Program-made: the position numbers and the translations under genes
Part shown: positions 7,130-16,642 of the stretch, in pieces
How the letters are laid out: each line of letters begins with the position of its first letter
Position numbering within the stretch: position 1 is the stretch's first letter
Notes under the pieces: model-generated
The model's input: only the letters and a program-made list of their open reading frames with translations
What the model was told of the DNA's origin: nothing
Database searches by the model: none
Source: Bartonella rattaustraliani AUST/NH4
Lineage (GTDB): Bacteria > Pseudomonadota > Alphaproteobacteria > Rhizobiales > Rhizobiaceae
Length of the DNA: 39,289 nucleotides
NCBI RefSeq assembly: GCF_000312565.1
Contig: NZ_CALW02000012.1
Span: 1-39,289, forward strand
Reading direction: 5' to 3'

Positions 7130-9643
7130 TTATTTTGGTTGCGTTTTTTTATGATTTTTCCGTTCACGCCACCAATCTCCTAGAAGGAGTAAAATAGGAG
7201 CGGCAATAAAGATAGAGGATGATGTTGCAATAATAATGCCAAAGACCATGGGGACTGCAAAATTATGGACAGCACTTCCACCCCATATCGCCATAGGTAA
7301 CATCGCTAAAACTGTGGTTGCTGATGTAAAAAGACAACGTACAAGAACCTGATTAATTGAAAGGTCAATAAGTTCACGCAATGGCATTTTTTTATAAAGG
7401 CGCATATTTTCACGCATTCTGTCATAGACAACGACTTTATCATTTATGGAATAACCAACAATTGTTAAGAGAGCGGCTATGGCTGTCAAATTAAAATCAA
7501 GTTGGAATAAAGCAAAAAAGCCAATCATTTTTGTGGTGTCTAAGATCAGTGTTACAATCGCACCAACGGCAAAGAACCATTCAAAACGCAACCATATATA
7601 AAGAGACATTGCAATTGCTGCGAGAATAACAGCCGTAAAAGCAGCTGTAGCCAGCTCACCTGAAATTTTGGGACCAACAACTTCTATTTGATCAAATGTG
7701 GCATCTGGATAGATATTTTGTACGGTTGTTTTCACTTTATCAATGCCAATGGTTTGTTGTGCTTCGCTCCCACTTTGTTTCTGCATACGAATGAGAACAG
7801 TGTTTTCATTATCCATGTTTTGCAGTGTAATTTCACCAATGTTAAGAGCGGAAAGCTTGGAGCGTAAAGTTGCTAAGCTTGCTGGTGTTTTAGTGGTAAT
7901 AGTCATTTGGCTCCCGCCAATAAAATCGATTCCAAAATTCAAGCCAGGCTCAAAAAATAGAAAAACTGAAGCAAGCGATAAAACGATAGAGACGCCAATA
8001 CCAATAAAGCGTGCTTTCATAAAGCGGAATGTTGTATTTTGTGGAATGATATTGAAAATCGAGTGAAGATGCAGAGTTTTAATTTTCCATTTGCGAATAA
8101 CCCAAATCATCATAATACGCACGATGGTGATATTCGTGAACATGGAGATAATAATACCAAGCAACATTGTTACAGCAAAACCGCGAACGGGACCTGTACC
8201 AAACCAAAACAGTAAAATAGTTGCAATCATCGCAGTAACATTGGCATCAACAATGGTTGCGAAAGCATGCTTAAATCCACGGTCTAAGGCTGCAAAGGCA
8301 CTGATACCTTTTTGGCTTTCCTCACGGATACGCTCATTGATGAGAATGTTGGCATCAACAGCGATACCAATGCCTAAAATAATACCAGCGATCCCTGGTA
8401 ATGTGAGTGTCGCACCGAGAAGACTTAAGGCCGCAAATGTTAAAATAGTGTGGAATGCTAAGGCTATATTGGTGATGGCGCCCCAAGTTCTGTAGAGAAG
8501 AAAAATAAAAACTGCAACAAGAATGAAGCCGATTATGCCAGTGTAAAGTCCCATTTGGATGGCATCAGCACCAAGATTTGGACCTACGGTTCTTTCTTCA
8601 ATCACGGTCAGTGGTGCGGGTAGGGAACCAGCACGCAGAAGAGCAGCCAAAGTGGAGGCTTCTTTCGCGTCAAAATTTCCTGTAATTTGACCTTGTCCAT
8701 TGGGAATGACGCTATTTATAGTGGGAGCAGTCAAAACTTTATTGTCAAGAACGATTGCAAAAGGGCGGTTAATATTTTGTCGCGTTATATCCGCAAATAT
8801 TTTTGCACCAGCAGAATCTAATGTGAATGAAATAATAGAACGTCCTGGTAGTTGTGGATCAAAACCTGCGCGAGCGTCTTTGAGAACATTTCCATCTAAG
8901 GCAATTTGGTCATAAATTGCGTAGTGTTGTGTTTCATCTGTATAGCCAGGAAGAATGGAAACACCTGGGGGAGGATTGTTGATATCTACATGAGAGGGCA
9001 CCAGATGAAAGCTCATCTTAGCGGTTGTTCCTAAAAGATCACGCAGTTGCTTTGGGTCTTGTAAACCTGGCAATTGAACCATAATACGATCCGTTCCAAC
9101 CTTTTGAATAGCAGGTTCTGTCACACCAACTTGATCTATACGGCGACGGATGATTTCTAAGCTTTGTTCAATAGCATTGCTTATGCGATCTTTAATACCG
9201 GCCTCCGTTAATACTATACGGATAGTTTCATTTTGAGCACTGATTGCAATATTATCGCCTGTTTTACCAAAGCTACCTTGTATGGGAGTGATCAGTGTTT
9301 TTAAAGCAGAGAGTGCTTTTTCAGTTTCTGATGAATCAGAAACGAGTACAACGATGCTTTCTTCGATAATACGAACACTTGATGTCCGGATTTGTTGTTC
9401 ACGTAGTATGTTACGCACATTTCCTAAAACGGTGTGTAATTGATCACGTTTTAATGTTTTGCTATCCACTTCAAGCAGGAGAGAAGAACCTCCTTGAAGA
9501 TCTAGACCAAGTGTTACACGGGTGTTGGGTAAGAATTGTGTGGTTTTAACCTGTTCTTGCGAAAATAAATTGGGCAGAGCAATGTAAATGCTGCTGAAAA
9601 GAACAAAACAATAAAGGGTGGTTAACCAACCGGGTGTACGCAT
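7130..9643 (-). CDS. secDF: Protein translocase subunit SecDF (fused)
   Basis: An 837-residue fusion of SecD and SecF, the proton-driven accessory subunits of the SecYEG channel. SecD: one N-terminal membrane helix, the conserved LGLDLQGGSSLLLEVD motif at about 45-60, the periplasmic P1 domain with RRRIDQVGVTEPAIQ and QLPGLQDPKQL, then membrane helices with GIAGIILGIGIAVDANILINERIREE. SecF: GLNFGIDFIGGSQM near residue 570, then GYSINDKVVVYDRMREN. Both halves look complete, so the fusion is functional in design. The gene stands alone on the minus strand; yajC, the usual upstream neighbour, is not visible. Confidence 0.96.
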   Translation of the reverse strand: MRTPGWLTTLYCFVLFSSIYIALPNLFSQEQVKTTQFLPNTRVTLGLDLQGGSSLLLEVDSKTLKRDQLHTVLGNVRNILREQQIRTSSVRIIEESIVVLVSDSSETEKALSALKTLITPIQGSFGKTGDNIAISAQNETIRIVLTEAGIKDRISNAIEQSLEIIRRRIDQVGVTEPAIQKVGTDRIMVQLPGLQDPKQLRDLLGTTAKMSFHLVPSHVDINNPPPGVSILPGYTDETQHYAIYDQIALDGNVLKDARAGFDPQLPGRSIISFTLDSAGAKIFADITRQNINRPFAIVLDNKVLTAPTINSVIPNGQGQITGNFDAKEASTLAALLRAGSLPAPLTVIEERTVGPNLGADAIQMGLYTGIIGFILVAVFIFLLYRTWGAITNIALAFHTILTFAALSLLGATLTLPGIAGIILGIGIAVDANILINERIREESQKGISAFAALDRGFKHAFATIVDANVTAMIATILLFWFGTGPVRGFAVTMLLGIIISMFTNITIVRIMMIWVIRKWKIKTLHLHSIFNIIPQNTTFRFMKARFIGIGVSIVLSLASVFLFFEPGLNFGIDFIGGSQMTITTKTPASLATLRSKLSALNIGEITLQNMDNENTVLIRMQKQSGSEAQQTIGIDKVKTTVQNIYPDATFDQIEVVGPKISGELATAAFTAVILAAIAMSLYIWLRFEWFFAVGAIVTLILDTTKMIGFFALFQLDFNLTAIAALLTIVGYSINDKVVVYDRMRENMRLYKKMPLRELIDLSINQVLVRCLFTSATTVLAMLPMAIWGGSAVHNFAVPMVFGIIIATSSSIFIAAPILLLLGDWWRERKNHKKTQPK

Positions 9644-9706
9644 AATAATATTCCGCTAATAGACAATTCGTTATTAAAATGAAAGGTAAGATAATCGTTT
9701 TACAAT

Positions 9707-10075
9707 TCAAACAAGAGGAGGAGCACGTTGATTTGAAAAAGAGGGTGTTTGTAAGTCGTCAAGTTGTGTACAAACGACTATGGCTATTCTTAAAAGGAGG
9801 CATAATGCTTCAATATTTTGAAAACTATTGATGGGTAGAAGTGGATCTGCATGAGGTGTACCTCTTTTTTCGGTTATTGCTCCATTGAGATGATCACAGT
9901 TGTTTGCTAGATTAAGTACATTCGTTTTTATGATGTGATTTTTTTGTGATTGCTTGAGCCAGCAAGCCCGTGCTCCTAGGTTATTTACTAATAATATGCC
10001 CAAACTGGATAAAAGAATCCAAGCCGTAAAGGAAAGAAAATCTTCTTTTTTGCAAAAAAGGTGCAAAAAAAGCAT
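9707..10075 (-). CDS. Hypothetical small membrane protein (doubtful)
   Basis: A possible 122-residue protein with a hydrophobic N-terminal helix (AWILLSSLGILLVNNLG) and a second hydrophobic stretch near residue 92 (ALCLLLRIAIVVCTQL). AGAAGG lies a suitable distance before the ATG. It resembles no family I know. It sits 63 bp upstream of secDF on the same strand, where rhizobia usually have yajC, but the sequence is not YajC-like. It could be a lineage-specific gene or chance. Confidence 0.35.
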   Translation of the reverse strand: MLFLHLFCKKEDFLSFTAWILLSSLGILLVNNLGARACWLKQSQKNHIIKTNVLNLANNCDHLNGAITEKRGTPHADPLLPINSFQNIEALCLLLRIAIVVCTQLDDLQTPSFSNQRAPPLV

Positions 10076-10215
10076 GTTCGGACGCCTTCTTTTTTAATCT
10101 TTTTGAGTGTTCAATGTACTGTTATCCTTTCTCGCTACCAGTATTATAGGATAAGGAAAAGCTTTTATGAGATTATTCTATAAACGTTGAAAACGTTTCT
10201 TTTATATCATATTTT

Positions 10216-10416
10216 TTAGAAAAGGGGTAGATTCCTTTTTATACATCTAAAATGATATAAGATGGCGATAGAAATCATATAGAAGATGAGTGTGGTAGAG
10301 AGAAAGGTTACAAGAGTTTGTACCGTTTTATAGCCTATCTGTAGCGTAAAGAAAAAACTATAAAAGTAGATGTCAGCTAAAACGAAACGAGAAATGATTT
10401 TATGAACCGCCTTCAT
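10216..10416 (-). CDS. Hypothetical 66-residue membrane protein (doubtful)
   Basis: A short ORF with two likely membrane helices separated by a small loop, starting MKAVHKIISRFVLADIYFYS. The pattern (basic start, helix, short amphipathic turn, second helix ending in a basic tail) is loosely like small DUF2061-type proteins, but the match is by eye and weak. It is divergent from the MscS-type gene. The ribosome-binding site is poor. Confidence 0.35.
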   Translation of the reverse strand: MKAVHKIISRFVLADIYFYSFFFTLQIGYKTVQTLVTFLSTTLIFYMISIAILYHFRCIKRNLPLF

Positions 10417-10604
10417 CAGATCTTCAATTTTTCTTATTAAAATTTTCTATTGGATTGTATTTAAATTAATAGCTAAAATGTGGTTTATATGCTATTGTTC
10501 TCGGGTCCTTATCTCCAAATGTAAGCTTAGAAATTCCAAACTTCTAACATAAAAAAACAATAATTTTATTTTACGAAGTGTAGCACGTTAAGTCTAAGGC
10601 AGAT

Positions 10605-12977
10605 ATGTATTCATTTTTTAGAAAAAAATTACGCATCGTTTTCTTTATTCTTGGAATTATCACTGTATTTAGCTCTTGTGCATGGGAACATCTTAGAGCA
10701 CAAAATATTATTACCGTACAATCGATAGACTCTCACTCTGTTGATGAAATTATTCAACAACAGAAGGAAGTTATTAAAACTCTTGAACAAAATACAGAAA
10801 CTTTAAAAGAAGATTTTGAAAATAAACCAGAGGATGAGCGTGCTTTGGCAGAGCTTCGGTTACGTGCACGAAATATTAGTCAACGTGCCCTAGAAGAAGC
10901 GTTTATTTTACGCACACCTCTTAATGATATTAATATTCTTCTTAATCAATTTACAGAGCTCTATGATGATTTAAAAAACTTGAAAAATCAAGATCAGCAG
11001 CATTCTCATTTGATCAAACAAAAAGCTCAAATTAATAATCTCGTACTTCGATTAGAAACAGTCTTTTTAGCTACAAATAGAATAGCGGAACTTTCTATTT
11101 CTCAATCTCGAGAACTTTTTAAACGTAGGTTTACTCACAAGCTTGAATTTTCAATGCCTATGATTCAACATCTTGTTAAAAAAACCAAAGAAGCTTCCTC
11201 TGACTTTTTTTTGTTGTTGCGTTCTTGGTGGGATTTTGTGTTTTATTTCAAGATATTGCAACTGTTTCTTTCCTTTTTGATTCCACTTTGTATTGCTTTA
11301 GGTCTTTCTCATCTTTCTGGAAAAATTTTAGCTCATGTGCGTGAACATTTTACCAAAAGTTATGGGGAAATATCGTATTTACAACGCTTATTCGTCGCCT
11401 TTGTTTCAGTTTTTTTTCCTGCGTTTGTATGTATTGTTTGCGTTTATCTTGTGTCGTTTTTATTCCGTGGTTTTGGTTTAGATCTAGGAAAACTCGCAAC
11501 AGTATTTGATATGCTTGGGTGTCAAATCATTTTGGTTTTTTTGGTAAATCGTCTGGCTGTTGTTCTTTTATCATCGAATATAAAGTTTCTCCAACTTTTT
11601 AATATTACGCCGTCTGCAGCCTCTCAATTGGTGGTTTTGTTCACTTTTTTAGGCGCCATTTTAGCAGTTGATGCTGTGCTGGATAGTATTTATCAAATTA
11701 TTTCGGCTTCTCTTTCTTTAACAATTGCAAAAAGTTTTATTGCTGTTTTTTTGGTAGCGATATTGTTGTTTGTCATCTCGTTTGTACCTTTGTTTAAGCG
11801 TCGTCCTTCTCCAAATGAAGGGAGTGAGGCGTTTTTTTTTCCAGTTTATATACGCATTCCTCTGATTTTATTGGGATTATCGTTGCTTGTGATGGATTTG
11901 TTAGGCTATGTTGGTTTGGCCCGTTTTATTGTGCAGCAGATGATGATCGGCGGTGCATTTTTAGTTTTAATGTATTTGGGGATAAAAAGTGCTCAAGCCA
12001 TTAGAATTAAAGGACAATTTATGAAAACAAGTGTTGGTTTTGCTTTGATGCAATGGTTGCACTTGGAAGAGAAGACAATGAATCAACTCGGGGGTATTTT
12101 AAGCATTTTCCTGAGTTTGTTTGTCATTGTGTTTTGTACGGTGCCAATAGTTGTACAATTTGGGGTTTCTTATTCTGATTTGAGAGCGCTTTTATGGCAG
12201 TTTATGACAGGTTTTCAGATTGGAAATATCTATATTTCTTTGATGTCTGTTGGGACTGGAGTTGTTGTTTTTTTTGCTTGCTGGTTTTTTGTTCGTCGAT
12301 TTATCCATTGCTTAGATGAAACGGTGTTGGTACATGGAAAGTTTGATTCTGGCGTACGTAATTCTATCGCAACGGTTATCAATTATGCCGGAGTAATTGT
12401 CTCTGCTTTGATAGGATTATCAATTGCAGGTTTGGAACTCAAAAACTTTGCGCTTATTGCTGGAGGGCTTTCGCTTGGTATAGGCTTTGGATTGCAAAAT
12501 ATTGTTCAAAATTTTGTCTCTGGGCTTATTATTTTGATTGGAAGACCTTTTCAAATCGGTGATTATGTGGAATCCGGATCGGTCGGCGGTATTGTAAAAC
12601 GTATTAGTGTGCGCGCAACAGAACTTGAAACATTTCAGTGTAAGACGATTATTATTCCTAATTCGTCTCTTATCAATAACAATGTCAGCAACTGGACACG
12701 ACAAAGTAAAATAGGACTGGTTGATGTACCTGTTTCTGTTTCTTCCAATATTGCTCCAGAGCGTGTTGTTGAAATTTTGCTCGAGATTGCTTCTACCACA
12801 GAAGGGGTTTTAAAAAATCCTGCGCCGCAGGTGAGTTTTACTGCATTTGATAGTAAAAAATTTACCTTTAATTTGGCTGTTTATGTGCCTAATATTACCT
12901 CTCCCTCTAAGGTAACCAATGCTCTTCGCTTTGTATTATATAAACGCTTTGTTGAGGAAGGAATACTAGAATGCTGA
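10605..12977 (+). CDS. MscS-family mechanosensitive ion channel with periplasmic DUF3772-like region
   Basis: A 790-residue inner-membrane channel of the large MscS class. An N-terminal signal or anchor (IVFFILGIITVFSSC) precedes a periplasmic helical domain of about 170 residues rich in E, K and Q. About eight to ten membrane helices follow, and then the MscS pore and beta domain: SLGIGFGLQNIVQNFVSG, LIGRPFQIGDYVE, GIVKRISVRATELETFQ, IIPNSSLINNNVSNWTR (about 620-700). The C-terminal alpha-beta domain ends abruptly in EEGILEC, about 10-15 residues short of the usual GIEIPFPQ end. AAGG lies about six bases before the ATG. The stop overlaps the start of the next small gene. Confidence 0.9.
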   Translation: MYSFFRKKLRIVFFILGIITVFSSCAWEHLRAQNIITVQSIDSHSVDEIIQQQKEVIKTLEQNTETLKEDFENKPEDERALAELRLRARNISQRALEEAFILRTPLNDINILLNQFTELYDDLKNLKNQDQQHSHLIKQKAQINNLVLRLETVFLATNRIAELSISQSRELFKRRFTHKLEFSMPMIQHLVKKTKEASSDFFLLLRSWWDFVFYFKILQLFLSFLIPLCIALGLSHLSGKILAHVREHFTKSYGEISYLQRLFVAFVSVFFPAFVCIVCVYLVSFLFRGFGLDLGKLATVFDMLGCQIILVFLVNRLAVVLLSSNIKFLQLFNITPSAASQLVVLFTFLGAILAVDAVLDSIYQIISASLSLTIAKSFIAVFLVAILLFVISFVPLFKRRPSPNEGSEAFFFPVYIRIPLILLGLSLLVMDLLGYVGLARFIVQQMMIGGAFLVLMYLGIKSAQAIRIKGQFMKTSVGFALMQWLHLEEKTMNQLGGILSIFLSLFVIVFCTVPIVVQFGVSYSDLRALLWQFMTGFQIGNIYISLMSVGTGVVVFFACWFFVRRFIHCLDETVLVHGKFDSGVRNSIATVINYAGVIVSALIGLSIAGLELKNFALIAGGLSLGIGFGLQNIVQNFVSGLIILIGRPFQIGDYVESGSVGGIVKRISVRATELETFQCKTIIIPNSSLINNNVSNWTRQSKIGLVDVPVSVSSNIAPERVVEILLEIASTTEGVLKNPAPQVSFTAFDSKKFTFNLAVYVPNITSPSKVTNALRFVLYKRFVEEGILEC

Positions 12978-13243
12978 AATGTATTCACATTTTTATTATG
13001 GTTACACTCTTAGATGTTTTGACCATGACAGCTTTTGCAGCAATTGTGAAGAATACGGATTTAAAGGTACAATCTTTTATTCTCGTTGAAGGAAGTATAG
13101 CTGTAAACATCTCATTAAACCCTCAGCAAACAGCTACGGTTTGTATGAAAGGGTGTTTTATTACCTTTCCAAATAAAGACCGTTTTGCAATAAAGATAGA
13201 AGATAATATAGAAATCAGCCATGGTAGAGCAATCTTTAAGTAA
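12971..13243 (+). CDS. Small secreted protein of unknown function
   Basis: A 90-residue protein with an N-terminal signal peptide (MLKCIHIFIMVTLLDVLTMT, probable cleavage after AFA) and a mature part of about 65 residues with two cysteines (VCMKGC). Its ATG lies inside the last codons of the mechanosensitive channel gene, an overlap of 7 bp, so the two are probably translationally coupled. I do not recognise the family. A role in the periplasm is inferred only from the signal peptide. Confidence 0.65.
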   Translation: MLKCIHIFIMVTLLDVLTMTAFAAIVKNTDLKVQSFILVEGSIAVNISLNPQQTATVCMKGCFITFPNKDRFAIKIEDNIEISHGRAIFK

Positions 13244-13897
13244 AATAGCTTGAGTTTTTATTATAATATTTTTCAGTATAGAGAAGGTTATTCGTGAATT
13301 TTTGAATTATTACTGTTGAATATTTTCATATAGTAAGCTTAGATTTTTATGCAGTGTCCATTTATATGACTTAATATAGACATATCTTTCTCTATATAAA
13401 TGTAATTTTATATATTTTAATGATATAGCAATTAAAATTATTTTCTAATAATATTTATTGTTTATAAGAAAAAAATAAGTATAATTAAGTAAACTGTGAT
13501 TTATAGCATGTATCTTGTGAATTTATATGTATCTATAGAATGAGTCTTTTATTTTTTATGTGTTTGGTTAAAGAAAACTTTTTTGTTGATTAAATTTTAT
13601 GATTTATTTGCGATATTTATATATAACGAAATATTTATTTATAATAAAAAATATTTTATCTTTTAAAAAGAAAATGTAGTATATAATTTTAATGATTTGT
13701 TAACCTTTTATATCTTAATTATTTAAGCTTTTTTAGAAGTATTAAAATTTGTTTATTAAATTAAATTTTGATGTAATTATGCGTTTCATTATTATTATAA
13801 AGGAGTAAATTGGATTTTATATCATAAAGTTTTATAATATTCTGGTTTTCTAAAGATGGTTTTTTTATGTTTAAATAGAGCAGTGGGGTATAATTTT
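13244..13897. other. Very AT-rich 0.65-kb upstream region of the hbp-like gene
   Basis: This is by far the most AT-rich part of the window, with many TATA, AATAAA and TTTATAT runs and no ORF worth naming. It must contain the promoter of the outer membrane protein gene. Bartonella hbp genes are iron/heme-controlled through upstream elements, but I cannot assign a specific Irr or other operator by eye. An upstream in-frame ATG at 13856 lacks a ribosome-binding site. Confidence 0.5.
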
Positions 13898-14752
13898 ATG
13901 AATACAAAGTTTATTGTAGCGAATACAAAATTTATTGCAGCATCCGTTTTTGCTTTTGTTTCAGCTTCTGGAGTGCAGGCAGCGGATGTGGTTGCTTCTG
14001 AACAGCCAGAGCCTACTTCTTCATCGGTTGTTGTTTCTCCATCTTTTTCTTGGTCAGGTTTTTATTTTGGAGGTCAAATTGGTGGTCGCTCGGGTAAAAC
14101 TTCTGCAACAGTGCCCGATGTTGAGATTCCTCTTCATCCTGATGAGGTAAGCAAAGGTAAAAAATGGATTCCGCTTGAGGAAAAGTATTTGCCTAAACTT
14201 TCAGGCTTTACAGCAGGTCTTTACGCAGGTGTTAATTTTGATGTAGGCAATGGTTTGGTCTTAGGCGTTGATACAGATATGCTTTTGTTTCAGCAAAAAG
14301 ATACAAAAACTGAAACTGTTGGTGCTCCTGCTCAAGCTGCTGAAAGGAGAAGTATGCTGCGTGAGGGAAGTGACGATGAGCAGAAAAATGAAGTTCGGGG
14401 AACTGTTAGCCATACTTTGAAGCAAAAATGGTCTGGTGCTACACGGGTACGTGTTGGTTTGCCTTTTGATCGTGTTATGCCTTATGTTTCTGGCGGTGTT
14501 GCTTATGGACAGTTTCAGGATATTTTTTCTGTTTCAATTACGGGAGAACAACCTTTTAATGCGACATCAGATGTTACCAATACAATGATTGGCTATACTC
14601 TTGGTGGTGGTATTGATTTCGCAGTTACAGATGATATTATTCTGCGTGCAGAGTATCGCTATTCAGATTTTGGTAAAAAGAAATTTAAAGATGTGATTGA
14701 AATTAAGCATAATACGAATGATTTTCGTGCTGGAGTCGCTTATAAGTTTTAG
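13898..14752 (+). CDS. Hemin-binding/Pap31-type outer membrane beta-barrel protein
   Basis: A 284-residue outer membrane protein of the Omp25/Hbp family, which in Bartonella binds heme and host components. The ATG at 13898 is preferred because it is followed directly by a signal peptide (MNTKFIVANTKFIAAS..., cleavage after GVQA at about residue 28). The mature part opens with FSWSGFYFGGQIGGRSG, the usual first strand, and the last strands are LRAEYRYSDFGKKKFKD and FRAGVAYKF ending in phenylalanine, as the Bam machinery requires. A charged insert near residues 130-155 (AERRSMLREGSDDEQKN) is probably a surface loop. It is a single-gene unit with its own terminator. Which hbp paralogue it is cannot be decided here. 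Confidence 0.88.
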   Translation: MNTKFIVANTKFIAASVFAFVSASGVQAADVVASEQPEPTSSSVVVSPSFSWSGFYFGGQIGGRSGKTSATVPDVEIPLHPDEVSKGKKWIPLEEKYLPKLSGFTAGLYAGVNFDVGNGLVLGVDTDMLLFQQKDTKTETVGAPAQAAERRSMLREGSDDEQKNEVRGTVSHTLKQKWSGATRVRVGLPFDRVMPYVSGGVAYGQFQDIFSVSITGEQPFNATSDVTNTMIGYTLGGGIDFAVTDDIILRAEYRYSDFGKKKFKDVIEIKHNTNDFRAGVAYKF

Positions 14753-14778
14753 TTTTTGTAAAATTAAAGTTGCTTAAG

Positions 14779-14808
14779 AAGGTCCTATTTCTTAGGGCCT
14801 TTATTTTT
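14779..14808 (+). terminator. Rho-independent terminator after the hbp-like gene
   Basis: AAGGTCCTA (14779-14787) pairs with TAGGGCCTT (14793-14801), with one G-U pair and a 5-nt loop, and is followed by TATTTTTTA. It lies 27 bp after the stop codon. Confidence 0.9.
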
Positions 14809-15088
14809 TATTTATGCCCTTTGTTTTGTAAAATAATAGATGTTTATTGTTTTGGAAATCATGAGAGGTAGAGAAAAGTTTTTCGGATTTCCATTCTCTA
14901 GAATGGAGTGACTCTCAATGATTAAAGATAACTCAAACATTTTCTTCTCAAAAAATATAACCAAAGAGGAGATGATTCGATTTTGTTTCATCATGACTCT
15001 CTTTGAAAGAGCTGCAATAAAATAATTGAGAGATGACTTTAGTTGTTATAACCAACACATTGGAAAGTGAGAAAAAACTATTTTATTA

Positions 15089-15174
15089 TGGTGCGGACGG
15101 CGGGACTTGAACCCGCAAGGCCTTCGACCGGCAGATTTTAAGTCTGCTATGTTTACCGTTTTCATCACGTCCGC
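15089..15174 (-). tRNA. tRNA-Leu(TAA)
   Basis: An 86-nt class II tRNA on the minus strand: GCGGACG acceptor pairing with CGTCCGC, discriminator A, encoded CCA at 15089-15091, a long variable arm and the GGTTCAAGTCC T-arm. The anticodon TAA is the complement of 15138-15140, in a GCAGACT/AATCTGC stem-loop. Confidence 0.96.
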
Positions 15175-15340
15175 GATAAGAGCTCTCTCATAAGCTATAT
15201 TTTTTATTGAATCAAGGATTAATGAGTAAGAGAAAAACTTTTCATTTTGGGATGATAAAATTTTGACTGACAAAACTTATCTTTGTCGCTAGATAAGAGT
15301 TTGTGTCTGTATATTAACGCAGTATGAAATAATTGGTGTT

Positions 15341-16606
15341 ATGGGGAAATTTATTCAAGACGTAAATGAATCTATGGTGGCTTTACACAATGTGTTTACT
15401 GAAACGCCACTTCAAAAAAATGATTTTCTAAGTCAGAAATTTGATGCAGAAATTTATTTGAAACGTGAGGACTTAACGCCGGTACGGTCTTATAAAATTC
15501 GTGGTGCTTTTAATTTTGTTTCTAAAATGCTTGGCAAGATATCTCCAGAGGCTGTGTTTGTTTGTGCTTCAGCTGGGAATCATGCGCAAGGGGTCTCGTT
15601 TGTTTGTCGCCATTTTAAACGTAAAGGCGTGATTTTTATGCCTGTGATGACACCACAACAAAAAATAGATAAGACGCGCATTTTTGGGAAAGAGTTTATT
15701 GATATTCGTTTGGTTGGTGAGACGTTTGATCAATGTTATGCAGCTGCACAGTCTTTTGCTGCACAAAGTGGTGGTATCATGGCACCGCCTTTTGATGATG
15801 CCCACATTGTTACGGGGCAAGCGACAGTTCTTTGTGAGGCTGTTTTGCAGTGGAAGAAACTTAATGGAGAAAGTGAGCCAGATTTCATCATTGTGCCTGT
15901 CGGGGGTGGTGGTTTGGCTGGTGGTGTGAGTCAATTTTTACATGAATATGGTTGGAAAACGAAGCTTCGTTTTGTTGAACCACAAAGAGCGGCAAGTTTG
16001 CTTGCCTGTTTGAAGAGTGGCAAACGTGTCAAACTTGAAACTATTGATACATTTGTGGACGGTGCTGCTGTTGCTGAAATTGGTGCGTTAAATTATAGGT
16101 TGTTGAAGAAATTCTCGCCAGATTCTGTTATTACAGTTCCTGAGAATCGTGTTTGTTCTACAATGGTTGAAATGCTTAATGTGGAAGGTGTCGTTCTTGA
16201 GCCTGCAGGCGCTTTATCGATTGATGCACTTAACAGTTTTTCCCCTCAAGAATTGAAAGGCAAAAAAGTCCTTCTTGTTATTTCAGGTGGTAATTTTGAT
16301 TTTGAGCGCTTGCCAGAGATTAAAGAGCGTTCTTTGCGTTTTCAGGGATTAAGAAAGTATTTTATTTTTAGTTTTCCGCAACAACCTGGTGCATTGCGTC
16401 ATTTTCTTGCGACATTATCGCCAGATGATGATATCGTGCGCTTTGAATATTTGAAAAAGTCGGCGAGAAGCTTTGGTTCTGTGTTGATTGCAATTGAGAC
16501 AAAAAAATACAATAGCTTTTCTCTTTTAGAGAAAAAGTTTCAAGATTTAGGTTGGCGCTATCGTGATATTACCAATGATCAAACGTTATTTGATTTTGTT
16601 ATCTGA
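15341..16606 (+). CDS. ilvA: Threonine dehydratase (threonine ammonia-lyase), biosynthetic
   Basis: A 421-residue PLP enzyme that deaminates threonine to 2-oxobutanoate, the first step of isoleucine synthesis. The PLP lysine is K52 in RSYKIRGAF; the substrate loop is SAGNHAQG and the phosphate-binding loop is PVGGGGLAGG near residue 190. A C-terminal regulatory region of about 90 residues (from FIFSFPQQPGALRHFL) is a single ACT-like domain, as in the short B. subtilis-type enzyme of about 420 residues. The only visible start is the ATG at 15341, with a poor ribosome-binding site. A small secreted-protein gene follows 36 bp later. Confidence 0.93.
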   Translation: MGKFIQDVNESMVALHNVFTETPLQKNDFLSQKFDAEIYLKREDLTPVRSYKIRGAFNFVSKMLGKISPEAVFVCASAGNHAQGVSFVCRHFKRKGVIFMPVMTPQQKIDKTRIFGKEFIDIRLVGETFDQCYAAAQSFAAQSGGIMAPPFDDAHIVTGQATVLCEAVLQWKKLNGESEPDFIIVPVGGGGLAGGVSQFLHEYGWKTKLRFVEPQRAASLLACLKSGKRVKLETIDTFVDGAAVAEIGALNYRLLKKFSPDSVITVPENRVCSTMVEMLNVEGVVLEPAGALSIDALNSFSPQELKGKKVLLVISGGNFDFERLPEIKERSLRFQGLRKYFIFSFPQQPGALRHFLATLSPDDDIVRFEYLKKSARSFGSVLIAIETKKYNSFSLLEKKFQDLGWRYRDITNDQTLFDFVI

Positions 16607-16642
16607 GAAGATGGGACTTTTTCTAAAACGAAAGATATTAAA

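Noticed and set aside
9707-10075. YajC upstream of secDF
   Set aside because: The ORF has a hydrophobic N-terminus but lacks YajC's conserved RPQQKR-type segment; kept only as a doubtful hypothetical.
15046-15273. 75-residue minus-strand ORF
   Set aside because: It contains tRNA-Leu and is not a gene.
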